A DNA stretch of 64,000 nucleotides, taken from NCBI GenBank assembly GCA_031769625.1, contig JAUIMM010000135.1, positions 8,173,501-8,237,500 on the forward strand, written 5' to 3'. The stretch comes from Taudactylus pleione. Taxonomy: Eukaryota; Chordata; Amphibia; Anura; Myobatrachidae. The first letter of the stretch is position 1, and every line of letters starts with the position of its first letter. The position numbers and the translations under genes are program-made. The notes beneath the pieces were generated by a model. It searched no databases. It saw nothing but the letters and a program-made list of their open reading frames with translations, and was not told the origin of the DNA. Positions 42,149-55,999 of this stretch are shown here, piece after piece.

Positions 42149-42207
42149 CCGGCCAGTGGTACTCTGTCAACTGCAATGCTGAACTGCCCTTCATTTGCAA
42201 CATCTGA
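42149..42207 (+). pseudogene. C-type lectin-like copy 2, terminal exon
   Basis: After the acceptor CTATCAG (AG at 42147-42148) it reads AGQWYSVNCNAELPFICNI and stops at TGA 42205-42207. W...C....PFIC is the conserved lectin-domain end. The exon itself is intact; it is labelled a pseudogene only because earlier exons of the copy have splice-site and frame damage. Confidence 0.75.
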
Positions 42208-42270
42208 AAATCAGCCATATCCCTGATGTCCCTTTAACCTTTGATGCACGGGAATAAGCTTGTTAACAGT

Positions 42271-42284
42271 AATAAATCAATAAA
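42271..42284 (+). promoter_or_regulatory. Paired AATAAA polyadenylation signals of lectin copy 2
   Basis: AATAAA at 42271-42276 and 42279-42284, 64 bases past the stop, conserved with copy 1. Confidence 0.6.
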
Positions 42285-42679
42285 TCACAATGCAATTTAA
42301 ATTATGGAGGCTTATGTAGTTATTGTGCACAAAGCATGTTTACATATATAACAGCAGCCTTACAAGGAAATTCATGCCCTATTTAGAAGTAGGATTTTAA
42401 TGTTTTCAATGGAAAAAAACATGGATATCCTTTATTCTCTACCATCAATGTCCATTTTTTGCATTTATGAATATGCTGATCCAGGATGATCAATGAAAAA
42501 GACATTGATAAGGTGCCACAAGAGGTCCATAGCATTCCTGCATTTTGATTAGCAAATATATAATAACTGTACATTATATCAACTATTTTACAAACACATA
42601 CATGCAGAAATAATCTCAATATGCAGGAATTTACCTAATCCAGAATCTTTCCCACAGAAATATTGTAAATTTGAATATA

Positions 42680-44262
42680 CAGTGCATCCGGAAACTATTC
42701 ACAACGCTTCACTTTTTCCACATTTTGTTATGTTACAGCCTTATTCCAAAATAGAATAAATTCATTTTTGTCCTCAGAACTCTACACACAATACCCCATA
42801 ATGACAATGTATAAAAAAATTGAGGAGCTTTGCAAATTTAATTAAAAAAACAAAAAACTAAGAAATCACACGTACTGTACATAAGAATTCACAAACTATG
42901 CTCAATACTTTGTTGATGCACATTTGGCAGCAATTACAGCCTCAAGTCTTTTTGAATATGATGCCACAAGCTTGGCACACCTATCTTTGGGCAGTTTCGC
43001 CCATTCCTCTTTGCAGCACCTCTCAAGCTCCATCAGGTTGGATGAGAAGCGTCGGTGCACAGCATTTTCAGATCTCTCCAGAGATGTTCAATCAGATTCA
43101 AGTCTGGGCTCTGGCTGGGCCACTCAAGTACATTCACAGAGTTGCCCTGAAGCCACTCCATTGATATCTGGGCTGTGTGCTTAGGGTCTTTGTCCTGCTG
43201 AAGGATGAACAGTCGGCCCAGTCTGAGGTCAAGAGCATTCTGGAGCAGATTTTCATCCAGGATGTCTCTGTACATTGCTGCTTTCATCTTTCCCTCTATC
43301 CTGACTAGTCTCCCAGTTCCTAACACAGAAAAACATCTCCACAGCATGATGCTGTCACCACCATGCTTCACTGTAGGGATGGCATTGGTCTGGTGATGAG
43401 CAGTGCCTGGCTTGCTCCAAACATAGTGCCTGGCATTCACACCAAATCTTTGTCTCATCAGACAAGAGAGTCCTTCAGGCGCAGTTTGGCAAACTCTAGG
43501 TAGGCTGCCATATGTCTTTTACTAAGGAGTGGCCACTCTGGACACTCTAATATACAGGCCTGATTGGTGGATTGCTACAATGATGGATGTCCTTCTTGAA
43601 GGTTCTCCTCTCTCCACAGAGGAACACTGTAGCTCTGACAGAGTGACCATCGGGTTCTTGGCCACCTCCATGACTAGGGCCCTTCTCCTCCAATCGCTCA
43701 GTTTAGACTGCCGGCCAACTCTAGGAAGAGTACTGGTGGTTCCGAACTTCTTCCATTTATGGATGATGTAGGCCACTGTGCTCATTGGGACCTTCAAAGC
43801 AGCAGATATTTTTCTGTACACTTCCCCAGATTTATGCCTCGAGACAATCCTGTCTCAGAGGTCTACAGACCTGGCTTCATGCTTGGTTTGTGTTCTGACA
43901 TGCACGGTAAAGTGTGGGTCCTTAAATAGACAGGTGTATGCCTTTCAAAATCATGTCCTATTAACTGAATTTACCTCCGATGGACTCCAATTAAGCTGTA
44001 GGAACATCTTAAGGATGATCAGTGGAAACAGGATGCACCTGAGCTCAATTTTGAGCTTCATGGCAAAGGCCGTGAATACTTATGTACATGTGATTTCTTA
44101 GTGTTTTTTTTTTATTAAATTTGCAAAAATCTCAAAAAAACTTTTTACATGTCATTATGGGGTATTGTGTGTATAATTTTGAGGCCACAAATTAATTTAT
44201 TCCATTTTGGAATAAGGCTGTAACATAAAATGTGGAAAAAGTGAAGCGTTGTGAATACTTAA
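42680..44262 (-). mobile_element. Tc1-like transposon, minus strand
   Basis: The left end starts after TA (42678-42679) with CAGTGCATCCGGAAA and shares about 180-200 bp of inverted repeat with 44060-44262 (CCACATTTT, CCTTATTCCAAAAT, ATACCCCATAATGAC). The outermost 15 or so bases at the right end are lost. It belongs to a different Tc1 subfamily from 25430-27079. Confidence 0.9.
43033..43821 (-). pseudogene. Tc1-like transposase, frameshifted
   Basis: 43821-43522 encodes the helix-turn-helix region (SAALKVPMSTVAYIIHKWKK) and linker. 43458-43033 encodes the catalytic domain with aspartate in QQDKDPKHTA and glutamate in WPSQSPDLNLIEHLW. The first aspartate (SDETK near 43455) lies in another frame, showing a shift between the halves, and the C-terminus is lost after about 43033. 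Confidence 0.88.
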
Positions 44263-44666
44263 TGAATTATGAAAATAATGAAGCCATTCTAGCTGCCTCA
44301 TTACACCTATTCAAGTGCAGCTAAACTTGTAGTGGTGATGCCACCAGGCCTCCCTATGGATTCAGATTCTAGCTATAATTTATCAACTATCAACTACATT
44401 CCATGAATAATAGGCAAATACTGATTGGCTGCTATGGACAACTTAACCACCTGTGCTCTTTAGAAGGTTTTATATATCTCCTTATAGGATATATCCAGCC
44501 TTAAGGGTAGATTTATTAAAGGTTGATTTAAATGTTTCTGGGGCTAAATCACACGTTTAATAACATCATTTTTCATTTGGTTTTTGTGTATTAGTAAATA
44601 TGTGATTAAGCCCCAGAAACACATCAATGTTGATCGATTTTTATCTAATTTTTAGTCAATTAAACT
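44263..44666. repeat. MITE fragments
   Basis: 44380-44480 carries a worn copy of the Harbinger-type MITE (CTGATTGGCTGCTATGGACA). 44520-44640 forms an inverted repeat around TGTTTCTGGGGCTAAATCA and TGATTAAGCCCCAGAAACA, a separate small palindromic repeat. Confidence 0.55.
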
Positions 44667-47600
44667 TAGGGGTGTGCACAGGCCACTTTTCATTTTTTGG
44701 TTTTGGATCTGGATCTTTCTTCGTGTTTTGGATCTAGATTGGTTTTGCCAAAACCACCGTTTCGTGTTTTGTGTTTTGGAACTGTACTTTTTTGGAAAAA
44801 AGCATGAAAACAGCTAAGATCACAGAATTTTGTTCCTACATTATTATTAACCTCAATAACATTCATTTCCGCTCATTTCCAGTCTTTTCTGAATATCTCA
44901 CACTATTGTTTTTAGGCCAAAATGTTGCACCGAGGTAGCTGGATGACTATGCTAAGTGACACAAGTGGGCGGCACAAACACGTGACCCATCTAGGAGTGG
45001 CACTGCAGTGGCAGACAGGATGGCAGTTTGTAAAACTAGGCTCCAAAGAGTACATACTGCAAAGAACAAAAAGAGGTGCAAAATGGAATTGTCTTTTGGC
45101 CCTCCTGCCCACCCTTATGTTGTATAAACAGGACATGCACACTTTAACAAACCAATAATTTTAGCGACAGGGTCTGCCACACGACTGTGGCTGAAATGAT
45201 TGGTTCATTTGGGCCCCCACAAAACAAGCTGGCAGCTAATCTGTCCCTGCACAAACTGGCTCTACAGAGGCAAGATGTCATCCTCATCCTCCTCATCCAC
45301 CGATTCCTCACCCTCTTCAGTGTTGTATACATCCTCATCCTTACAGAGTATTAATTCATCCCCGCTGGAATCCACCACCACAGGTCCCTCTGTACTTTCT
45401 GGAGGCTGGTCTTCCTGGAATAATTGATCATTAATTTTGATGAATATCATCTTCTCCACATTTTGTGGAAGCAACCTCCTACACCTTTCGCTGACAAGGT
45501 TCCCGGCTGCACTAAAAATGGAGTACACACTGGAGGGGGGGCAACTTAGGTAAAATAGAGCCAGTTTGTACAGGGGCCTCCGAATTGCCTGTTTTTCCTG
45601 CCAGTACAGGTACGGACTGTCTGACATGCCTACTTGGATGCTGTCACTGATGTAATCCTCCACCATTCTGTCAATGGTGACAGTATCATATGGAGTGACA
45701 GTAGACATGTCAGAAATTGTTGGCAGGTCCTTCAGTCCTGACCAGATGTCCAAACTTGATCCTGTCTCCCCTGCATCACCGCCAGGTTGCTTAGGATATC
45801 TAAGTTGTTTCCTGGCAGCCCCAGTTGTGGGAGAAAATGAAGATGGAACTGTAGATGTGTCACATTCCACTTCAGCGGACAGTGTCCACCAGAAAGAGAG
45901 ACAAAACATAGGCTTTAAACCTAGGATCGAACACGGTGGCCAAAATGTAGTGATTTGATTTCAACAGATTGACCACCCTCGAATCCTGGCAAAGTGAATG
46001 AAAGGTTTCATCCACATACCGAGCGGAATTGCACCGTCTTAGCTCCTCCTTCACTTTCTCCAGCTGCTTCTGCAAAAGCCTGATGAGGGGAATGACATGA
46101 CACAAGCTGGCAGTGTCTGAACTGACTTCACGTGTGGAAAGTTCGAAGGGCTGGCGAACCTTGCACAACACAGAAATCATTCTCCACTGCGCTTGAGTCA
46201 GGTGCATACCTCCTACTTTGCCTATGTCATAGGTGGATGTATAGGCTTGAATGGCCTTTTGCTGCTTCTCCATCCTCTGAAGCATATAGAGGGTTGAGTT
46301 CCACCGCGTCACAACCTTTTGCTTCAGGTGATGGCAGGGCAGGTTTAAGAGTGTTTGCTGGCACTCCAGTCTTCAGCACGCAGTCGCTGAATGGCAAAAG
46401 TGGACAGAAATTTTTTGGGCCGCCCAAAGCATCTCCTGCAAGCCCTTGTTGTTTTTTCAGAAAATTCTGCACCACCAAATTTATTGTGTTAGCAAAACAT
46501 GGGACATGCTGGAATTTGCCAAGATTTAATGCCTGCACAATATTTGTGGTGTTGTCTGATATCACAAATCCCCAGGAGAGTCTAAGTGGGGTAAGCCATT
46601 GGGTGATGATTTCCCCCAGTTTCTCTACGAGGTTGTCAGCAGTGTGCCTCTTACTGGAACGGTGATACACAGCATAGCCTGCCTTAGATCGTGCTGGCCT
46701 TTCTGACATGCTGCTACTGGTGACTCTGCTGTTGTTGCTGCGTAAGGTGATACATCTACCCAATGGGCTGTCACAGTCATATAGTCCTTAGTCGGCCCTG
46801 TTCCACTTGTCCATGGTTAATTGGACATTGGGTACAACTGCATTTTTTAGGACACTAAGGACACTTTTTCTGATGTTTCTGTACATTCTCGGTATCACCT
46901 GCCTAGTGAAGTGGAATCTAGATGGGATTTGGTACCAGGGACATGCTACCTACAACAATTGTCTAAATCCCACTGCACTAATGGCAGAAACCAGATGCAC
47001 ATCTAATACCAACATAGCTGTCAAGGCCTCAGTTATCCGCTTTGCAAGAGGATGACTGCTGTCCTACTTCATCCTCCTCGCAAAGGACTGTTGGATGGTC
47101 AATTGCTTAGTAAAAGAAGTAGTGGTGTTCCAACTTCCTCTCTGGGATGATGAACGACTCCCAGCAGCAACAGCAGCAGTGAGTGACAGCAGTAGGCATA
47201 GCAAAGCAGGATCCTCTGGAGGAAGGCAGGATAGGAGAGGAGTCAGTCATGCCAGTGACATGGCCTGCAGGACTACTTCTGAACCTGACAGAGGAGGAAA
47301 TTGACAAGGAGGGAGTTGACGGTGTGATTTGCAGGCTCTTGGATACAACAGGACAAAGGGATTCAGGTGTCTCAGGACTGCTTATGGTCTTAGCCACAGT
47401 TTCTGAACTTGGCAGTAACTTTTTATGAATGTGCTACAGGTGATGTATTATTTCACTTTTACACATGCAACTTATGGCAAGACAGTAGTTGTCCAGATTT
47501 GGATAGAAATATTGCCAGACCAAAGAGGTGGAATGTTTGGTCTTCTGCCCAGGCATGACAGTGATGGGCGTTTTCATCCCACAAACTACAACTGTCTCCC

Positions 47601-47770
47601 CCGGTGCCTGATTTGAATAAACCACATCATCATGTGAAGCTGAACTACTAGTCATGAACATAGGGAAGGACCATATCCGTTCCTTGCCACTCCGTGTCCT
47701 AAATGGTCCATTGGCAAGTCTATGTTTCTCCTCAGTCAATTTCAATTAATTTTTTAAGGTCATTTTACTG
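44667..47770 (-). mobile_element. hAT transposon, minus strand, truncated at its 5' end
   Basis: The 3' end near 44667 reads TAGGGGTGTGCACAGG, a hAT-type terminus, followed inward by GTTTTGGAT-rich noncoding sequence. A BED-finger to dimerisation-domain transposase is spread over 47745-45262. The 5' terminal repeat was not found; the element ends in A/T-rich DNA before the satellite starts. Confidence 0.8.
45262..47745 (-). pseudogene. hAT transposase, several frames
   Basis: 47745-47434 holds a BED zinc-finger remnant (SLVWQYFYPNLDN...C). 47100-46770 in shifted frames reads AVGFRQLL, IPSRFHF and VQLTMDKW. 46763-46227 contains ISDNTTNIVQAL (a catalytic aspartate region) and HVPCFANTINLVVQ. 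46312-45872 begins TRWNSTLYMLQRM, the classic hAT motif. 45909-45262 is the dimerisation region (LYWQEKQAI, LFYLSCPPSSVYSIFSAAGN) with an acidic tail. At least four frameshifts or stops split it. hAT transposases cut and paste with 8-bp target duplications. Confidence 0.85.
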
Positions 47771-48030
47771 AACTTTGGCTTTTTGGATTTTACATGACCT
47801 CTACTATGCATAAAAACTTTAAGAAAGCAGTGGCGCCAAGGAAACCAAAAAGATGTAAAAAAAAGTGAAATAAAACCAGGTATTTTTATTCACATATAAC
47901 CATCAATGAATGAATAAATAAAAACAAAGTGCTTCAAAATGTAGCTGCCAAAATGGATAAATGGATAAAGAATCCTTCAAGTTATGACTGCCAATATAAG
48001 TTTCTCACCCTCCTTGGACAATTGTGGTGG
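47771..48030. other. Junction between hAT remnant and satellite
   Basis: A/T-rich sequence with no recognised gene. From about 48030 TATGT-type repeats give way to the satellite. Confidence 0.4.
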
Positions 48031-48508
48031 GCTGGTATGTTATGTATGTATGTTATGCTATATATGTATGTTATGCTGGTATGTATGTTAGAATGTTATC
48101 ATGGATGTTACAATGTTATAATGGATTTTAGAATGTATATTAGAATGTTATCATGTATGTTAGAATGTTATAATGGATGTTAGAATGTTAGAATGGATGT
48201 TAGAATATATGTTAGAATGTTAGATTTGATGTTAGAATGTTATAATGAATGTTATAATGTACACTAGAATGTTATAATGTATGTTAGAATGTTATAATGG
48301 ATGTTAGAATGTATATTAGAATGTTATAATGTATGTAAGAATGTTAGAATATTATAATTGATGTTAAAATGTATGCTAGAATGTTAAAATGGATGTTGGA
48401 ATGTTATCATGGATGTTAGAATGTATATTAGAATGTTAGAATGTCAGTGAGAATGTTATAATGGAAGTTAGAATGTTATAATGGATGTAACAATGTATAT
48501 TAGAATGA

Positions 48509-51500
48509 TAGAATGTATGTTAGAATGTTATAATGATGTTAGAATGTATGTTAGAATGTTATAATGTATGCTAGAATGTTATAATTGATGTTAGAATGTA
48601 TATAAGAATGTTATAATGTATGTTAAAATGTTATAATTGATGTTAGAATATTATAATTGATGTTATAATGTATGATAGAATGTTAAAATTGATGTTAGAA
48701 TGTTATAATGGATGTTAGAATGTATGTTATAATGTTATAATGTAATAAAGAATGTTAAAATCGATGTTAGAATGTATATTAAAATGTTAGAATGTATGTT
48801 AGAATGTTAGAATGTATGTTAGAATGTTTTAATGGATGTAAGAATGTATATTAGAAGGTTAGAATGTATGTTAGGATGTTATAATGGATGTTGGAATGTT
48901 ATAATGGATGTTAGAATGTAAATTAGATTTTTATAATGTATGTTAGAGTGTTATAATGCATGATAGAATGTATATTAGAATGTTAGAATGAATGTTAGAA
49001 TGTTATAATGGATATTAGAATGTATATTAGAATGTTACAATGTATGTTAGAATATTATAATGGATGTTAGAAAGTTATAATGGATGTTATAATGTATGTT
49101 AGAATGTTATAATGGATGTTAGAATGGATGTTAGAATGATTTAATGGATGTTAGAATGTATGTTAGAATGTTATGATGGAAGTTACAATGTTATAATTGA
49201 TTTTAGAATGTATATTAGAATGTTACCATGTATGTTAGAATGTTAGGATGGATGTTAGAATATATGTTAGAATGTTAGAATGCATGTTAGAATGTTATAA
49301 TGGATGTTATAATGTATACTAGAATGTTATAATGTATGTTAGAATGTTATAATGGATGTTAGAAAGTTAGAATGGATGTTAGCATATTATAATTGATGTT
49401 AAAAAGTATGCTAGAATGTTAAAATTGATTTTTGAAAGTTATAATGGATGTTAGAATGTATATTAGAATGTTAGAATGTCTGTGAGAATGTTATAATGGA
49501 TGTTAGACTGTTAGAATGGATGTTAGAATGTATTTTAGAATGCTATAATGGATGTAAGAATGTTATAATGGATGTTAGAATGTATATTTGAATGTTAGAA
49601 TGTATGTTAGAATGTTATAATGGATGTTAGAGTGTTTTAATGGATGTTAGAATGTATATTTGAATGTTAGAATGTATGTTACAATGTATGTTAGATTGTT
49701 AGAATGTAAGTTAGAATGTTATAATGGATGTTAGAATGTTTAATGGATGTTAGAATGTATATTAGAATGTTAGAATGTATGTTAGGATGTTATAATGGAT
49801 GTTAGAATGTATATTAGATTGTTATAATGTATGTTATAATGTTATAATGCATGTTAGAATGTATATTAGAATGTGAGAATGTATGTTATAATGTTAGAAT
49901 GGATGTCAGAATGTATATTAGAATGTTAGAATGTATGTTAGAATGTATGTTAGAATGTTATAATGATGTTAGAATGTATATTAGAATGTTAGAATGGATG
50001 TTACAATGTATGTTAAATTGTTATAATGTAAGTTAGAATGTTATAATGGATGTTAGAATGTTTAATGGATGTTAGAATGTATATTAGAATGTTAGAATGT
50101 ATATTAGGATGTTATAATGGATGTTAGAATGTTATAATGGATGTTAGAATGTATATTAGATTGTTATAATGTATGTTATAATATTATAATGCATGTTAGA
50201 ATGTATATTAGAATGTGAGAATGTATGTTATAATGTTAGAATGGATGTCAGAATGTATATTAGAATGTTAGAATGTATGTTAGAATGTTATAATGATGTT
50301 AGAATGTATGTTAGAATGTTATAATGTATGCTAGAATGTTATAATTGATGTTAGAATGTATATAAGAATGTTATAATGTATGTTAAAATGTTATAATTGA
50401 TGTTAGAATATTATAATTGATGTTATAATGTATGATAGAATGTTAAAATTGATGTTAGAATGTTATAATGGATGTTAGAATGTATGTTATAATGTTATAA
50501 TGTAATAAAGAATGTTAAAATCGATGTTAGAATGTATATTAAAATGTTAGAATGTATGTTAGAATGTTAGAATGTATGTTAGAATGTTTTAATGGATGTA
50601 AGAATGTATATTAGAAGGTTAGAATGTATGTTAGGATGTTATAATGGATGTTGGAATGTTATAATGGATGTTAGAATGTAAATTAGATTTTTATAATGTA
50701 TGTTAGAGTGTTATAATGCATGATAGAATGTATATTAGAATGTTAGAATGAATGTTAGAATGTTATAATGGATATTAGAATGTATATTAGAATGTTACAA
50801 TGTATGTTAGAATATTATAATGGATGTTAGAAAGTTATAATGGATGTTATAATGTATGTTAGAATGTTATAATGGATGTTAGAATGGATGTTAGAATGAT
50901 TTAATGGATGTTAGAATGTATGTTAGAATGTTATGATGGAAGTTACAATGTTATAATTGATTTTAGAATGTATATTAGAATGTTACCATGTATGTTAGAA
51001 TGTTAGGATGGATGTTAGAATATATGTTAGAATGTTAGAATGCATGTTAGAATGTTATAATGGATGTTATAATGTATACTAGAATGTTATAATGTATGTT
51101 AGAATGTTATAATGGATGTTAGAAAGTTAGAATGGATGTTAGCATATTATAATTGATGTTAAAAAGTATGCTAGAATGTTAAAATTGATTTTTGAAAGTT
51201 ATAATGGATGTTAGAATGTATATTAGAATGTTAGAATGTCTGTGAGAATGTTATAATGGATGTTAGACTGTTAGAATGGATGTTAGAATGTATTTTAGAA
51301 TGCTATAATGGATGTAAGAATGTTATAATGGATGTTAGAATGTATATTTGAATGTTAGAATGTATGTTAGAATGTTATAATGGATGTTAGAGTGTTTTAA
51401 TGGATGTTAGAATGTATATTTGAATGTTAGAATGTATGTTACAATGTATGTTAGATTGTTAGAATGTAAGTTAGAATGTTATAATGGATGTTAGAATGTT

Positions 51501-52069
51501 TAATGGATGTTAGAATGTATATTAGAATGTTAGAATGTATGTTAGGATGTTATAATGGATGTTAGAATGTATATTAGATTGTTATAATGTATGTTATAAT
51601 GTTATAATGCATGTTAGAATGTATATTAGAATGTGAGAATGTATGTTATAATGTTAGAATGGATGTCAGAATGTATATTAGAATGTTAGAATGTATGTTA
51701 GAATGTATGTTAGAATGTTATAATGATGTTAGAATGTATATTAGAATGTTAGAATGGATGTTACAATGTATGTTAAATTGTTATAATGTAAGTTAGAATG
51801 TTATAATGGATGTTAGAATGTTTAATGGATGTTAGAATGTATATTAGAATGTTAGAATGTATATTAGGATGTTATAATGGATGTTAGAATGTTATAATGG
51901 ATGTTAGAATGTATATTAGATTGTTATAATGTATGTTATAATATTATAATGCATGTTAGAATGTATATTAGAATGTGAGAATGTATGTTATAATGTTAGA
52001 ATGGATGTCAGAATGTATATTAGAATGTTAGAATGTATGTTAGAATGTTATAATGATGTTAGAATGTAT
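48509..52069. repeat. Tandem 1,760-bp higher-order repeat, two copies
   Basis: Every line compared from 48509 to 50309 recurs 1,760 bases later with no difference seen, including rare variants such as AGCATATTATAATT (49381 and 51141) and the 61-codon frame at 49851 and 51611. Either a very recent unequal exchange or an assembly duplication. Confidence 0.85.
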
Positions 52070-55000
52070 ATTAGAATGTTATAATGGATGTTAGAATGTT
52101 ATAATGGATGTTAGAATGTATATTTTAATGTTATAATGTATGTTAGAATGTTATAATGTATGTTGGAATGTTATAATGGATGTTATAATGTATATAAGAA
52201 TGTTATAATGTATGTTAAAATGTAATAATTGATGTTAGAATATTATAATTGATGTTATATTTTATGTTAGAATGTTAAAATTGATGTTAGAATGTTATAA
52301 TGGATGTCAGAATGTATGCTATAATGTTATAATGTAATAAAGAATGTTAAAATCGATGTTAGAATGTATATTAGAATGTTAGAATGTATGTTAGAATATA
52401 TGTTAGAATGTTAGAATGTATGTTAGAATATTTTATTGGATGTAAGAATGTTTTATTGGATGTTAGAATGTATATTAGAATGTTAGAATGTATGTTAGGA
52501 TGTTATAATGGATGTTAGAATGTTATAATGGATGTTAGAATGTATATTAGATTTTTATAATGTATGTTAGAATGTATATTAGAATGTTAGAATGTATGTT
52601 AGAATGTTATAATGGATGTTAGAATGTATATTAGAATGTTACAATGTATGTTAGAATATTATAATGGATGTTAGAATGTTATAATGGATGTTATAATGTA
52701 TACTATAATGTAATAATGTATGTTATAATGGATGTTAGAATGGATGTTAGAATGTTTTAATGGATGTTAGAATGTATGTTAGAATGTTATGATGGAAGTT
52801 ACAATGTTATAATTGATTTTAGAATGTATATTAGAATGTTATCATGTATGTTAGAATGTTATGATGGATGTTAGAATGTTAGAATGGATTTTAGAATATA
52901 TGTTAGAATGAAAGAATGCATGTTAGAATGTTATAATGCATGTTATAATGTATAGTAGAGCATTATAATGTATGTTAGAATGTTATAATGGATGTTAGAA
53001 TGTTAGAATGGATGTTAGAATATTATAATTGATGTTAAAAAGTATGATAGAATGTTAAAATAGATTTTGGAATGTTATAATGGATGTTAGAATGTATTTT
53101 AGAATGTTAGAATGTTTGTGAGAATGTTATAATGGAAGTTAGACTGTTAGAATGGATGTTAGAATGTATATTAGAAACCTATAATGGATGTTAGAATGTT
53201 ATAATGGATGTTAGAATATATATTTGAATGTTATAATGTATGTTAGAATGTTATAATGTATGCTAGAATGTTATAATGGATGTTTGAATGTATTTTAGAA
53301 TGTTAGAATGTCTGTGAGAATGTTATAATCGAAGTTAGACTGTTAGAATGGATGTTAGAATGTATATTAGAAAACTATAATGGATGTTAGAATGTTAGAA
53401 TGGATGTTAGAATATATATTTGAATGTTATAATGTATGTTAGAATGTTATAATGTATGCTAGAATGTTATAATGGATGTTTGAATGTATATTAGAATGTA
53501 ATAATGTATGTTAAAATGTTATAATGGATGTTAGGATATTATTAATTGATGATTTAATGTATGTTAGAATGTTAAAATTGATGTTAGAATGTTATAATGG
53601 ATGTCAGAATGTATGTTATAAAATAAGTTAGAATGTCATAATGGATGTTAGAATGTATATTAAAATGTTAAGATGTATGTTAGAATGTTATAATGGATGT
53701 TAGAATGTATAGTAGAATGTTGGAATGTAAGTTACAATGTATGTTAGATTTTTAGAATGTAAGTTAGAATGTTATAATGGATGTTAGAATGTTTAATGGA
53801 TGTTAGAATGTATATTAGAATGTTATAATGTATGTTCGGATGTTATAATGGATGTTTGAATGTTATAATAGATGTTAGAATGTATATTAGATTGTTATAA
53901 TGTATGTTATAATGTTATAATGCATGTTAGAATGTATATTTGAATGTTAGAATGTATGTTACAATGTATGTTAGATTTTTAGAATGTAAGCTAGAATATT
54001 ATAATGGATGTTAGAATGTTTTAATGGATGTTTGAATGTATATTATAATGTTAGAATGTATGTTAGAATGTTATAAAGGATGTTAGAATGTAATTTAGAA
54101 TGTTGTAATGTATATTAGAATGTATGTTAGAATGTTAAATTGGATGTTAGAATGTATTTTAGAATGTTATAATGGATGTTAGAATGTTTTAATGGATGTT
54201 AGAATATATATTAGAATATTAAAATGTATGTTAGAATGTTAGAATGTCTGTTAGAATTTTATAATGGATGTTAGAATGTATATTAGAATGATATAATGTA
54301 TGATAGAATGTTATAATGGATTTTAGAATGTGTATTTGAATGTTAAATTGTATGATAGAATGTTATAATGGATGTTAAAATGTATAGCAGAATGTTAGAA
54401 TGTTTGTTAGAATGTTATAATGGATGTTAGAATGTATATTAGAATGTTAAAATGTATGTTAGAAAGTTATAATGGATGTTAGAATGTATAGTAGAATGTT
54501 AGAATGTATGTTAGAATGTTATAATGGATGTTAGAATGTATAGTAGAAAGTTAGAATGTTTGTTAGAATGTTATAATGGATGTTAGAATGTATATTAGAA
54601 TGTTAAAATGTATGTTAGAATGTTATAATGGATGTTAGAATGTATATTTGAATGTTAAATTGTATGATAGAATGTTATAATGGATGTTAAAATGTATAGT
54701 AGAAAGTTAGAATGTTTGTTAGAATGTTATAATGGATGTTAGAATGTATATTAGAATGTTAAAATGTATGTTAGAATGTTATAATGGATGTTAGAATGTA
54801 TATTTGAATGTTAAATTGTATGATAGAATGTTATAATGGATGTTAAAATGTATAGCAGAATGTTAGAATGTTTGTTAGAATGTTATAATGGATGTTAGAA
54901 TGTATATTAGAATGTTAAAATGTATGTTAGAAAGTTATAATGGATGTTAGAATGTATAGTAGAATGTTAGAATGTATGTTAGAGTGTATGTTTGAATGTC

Positions 55001-55999
55001 AGAATGTATGTTAGAAAGTTATAATGTATGTTAGAATGTAAATTAGAATGTTATAATGTATGTTAGAATGTTATAATGGATGTTAGAATGTAAATTAGAA
55101 TGTTATAATGTATGTTAGAATGTTATAATGGATGTTAGAATGTAAATTAGAATGTTGTAATGTATGTTAGAATGTATGTTAGAGTGCAATATTGGATGTT
55201 AGAATGTTTATTAGAATGTTAGAATGTATTTTAGAATGTTATAATGGATGTTGGAATGTTTTAATGGATGTTAGAATATATATTAGAATGTTAAAATTTA
55301 TGTTAGAATGTTAGAATGTCTGTTAGAATTTTATAATGGATGTTAGATTGTTTATTAGAATGATATAATGTATGATAGAATGTTATAATGGATGTTAGAA
55401 TGTATATTTGAATGTTATAATGTATGATAGAATGTTATAATGGATGTTAGAATGTATAGCAGAATGTTACAATGTTTGTTAGAATGTTATAATGGATGTT
55501 AGAATGTATATTAGAATGTTAAAATGTATGTTAGAATGTTATAATGGATGTTAGAATGTTATAATGGATGTCAGAATGTATTTTTGAATGTTATAATGTA
55601 TGATAGAATGTTATAATGGATGTTAGAATGTATAGTAGAATATTAGAATGTTTGTTAGAATGTTATAATGGATGTTAGAATGTATAGTAGAATGTTAGAA
55701 TGTATGTTAGAGTGTATGTTTGAATGTCAGAATGTATGTTAGAAAGTTATAATGGATGTTAGAATGTAAATTTGAATGTTATAATGTATGATAGAATGTT
55801 ATAATGGATGTTAGAATGTATATTAGAATGTTATAATGTATGACAGAATGTTATAATGTTTGCTAGAATGTTATATTGGATGTTAGAATGTATATTAGAA
55901 TGTGAAAATGTATGTTAAAAATTTATAATTGATGTTAGAATATTATAATTGATGTTATAATGTATGTTATAATGTTAAAATGGAAGTTAGAATGTTATA

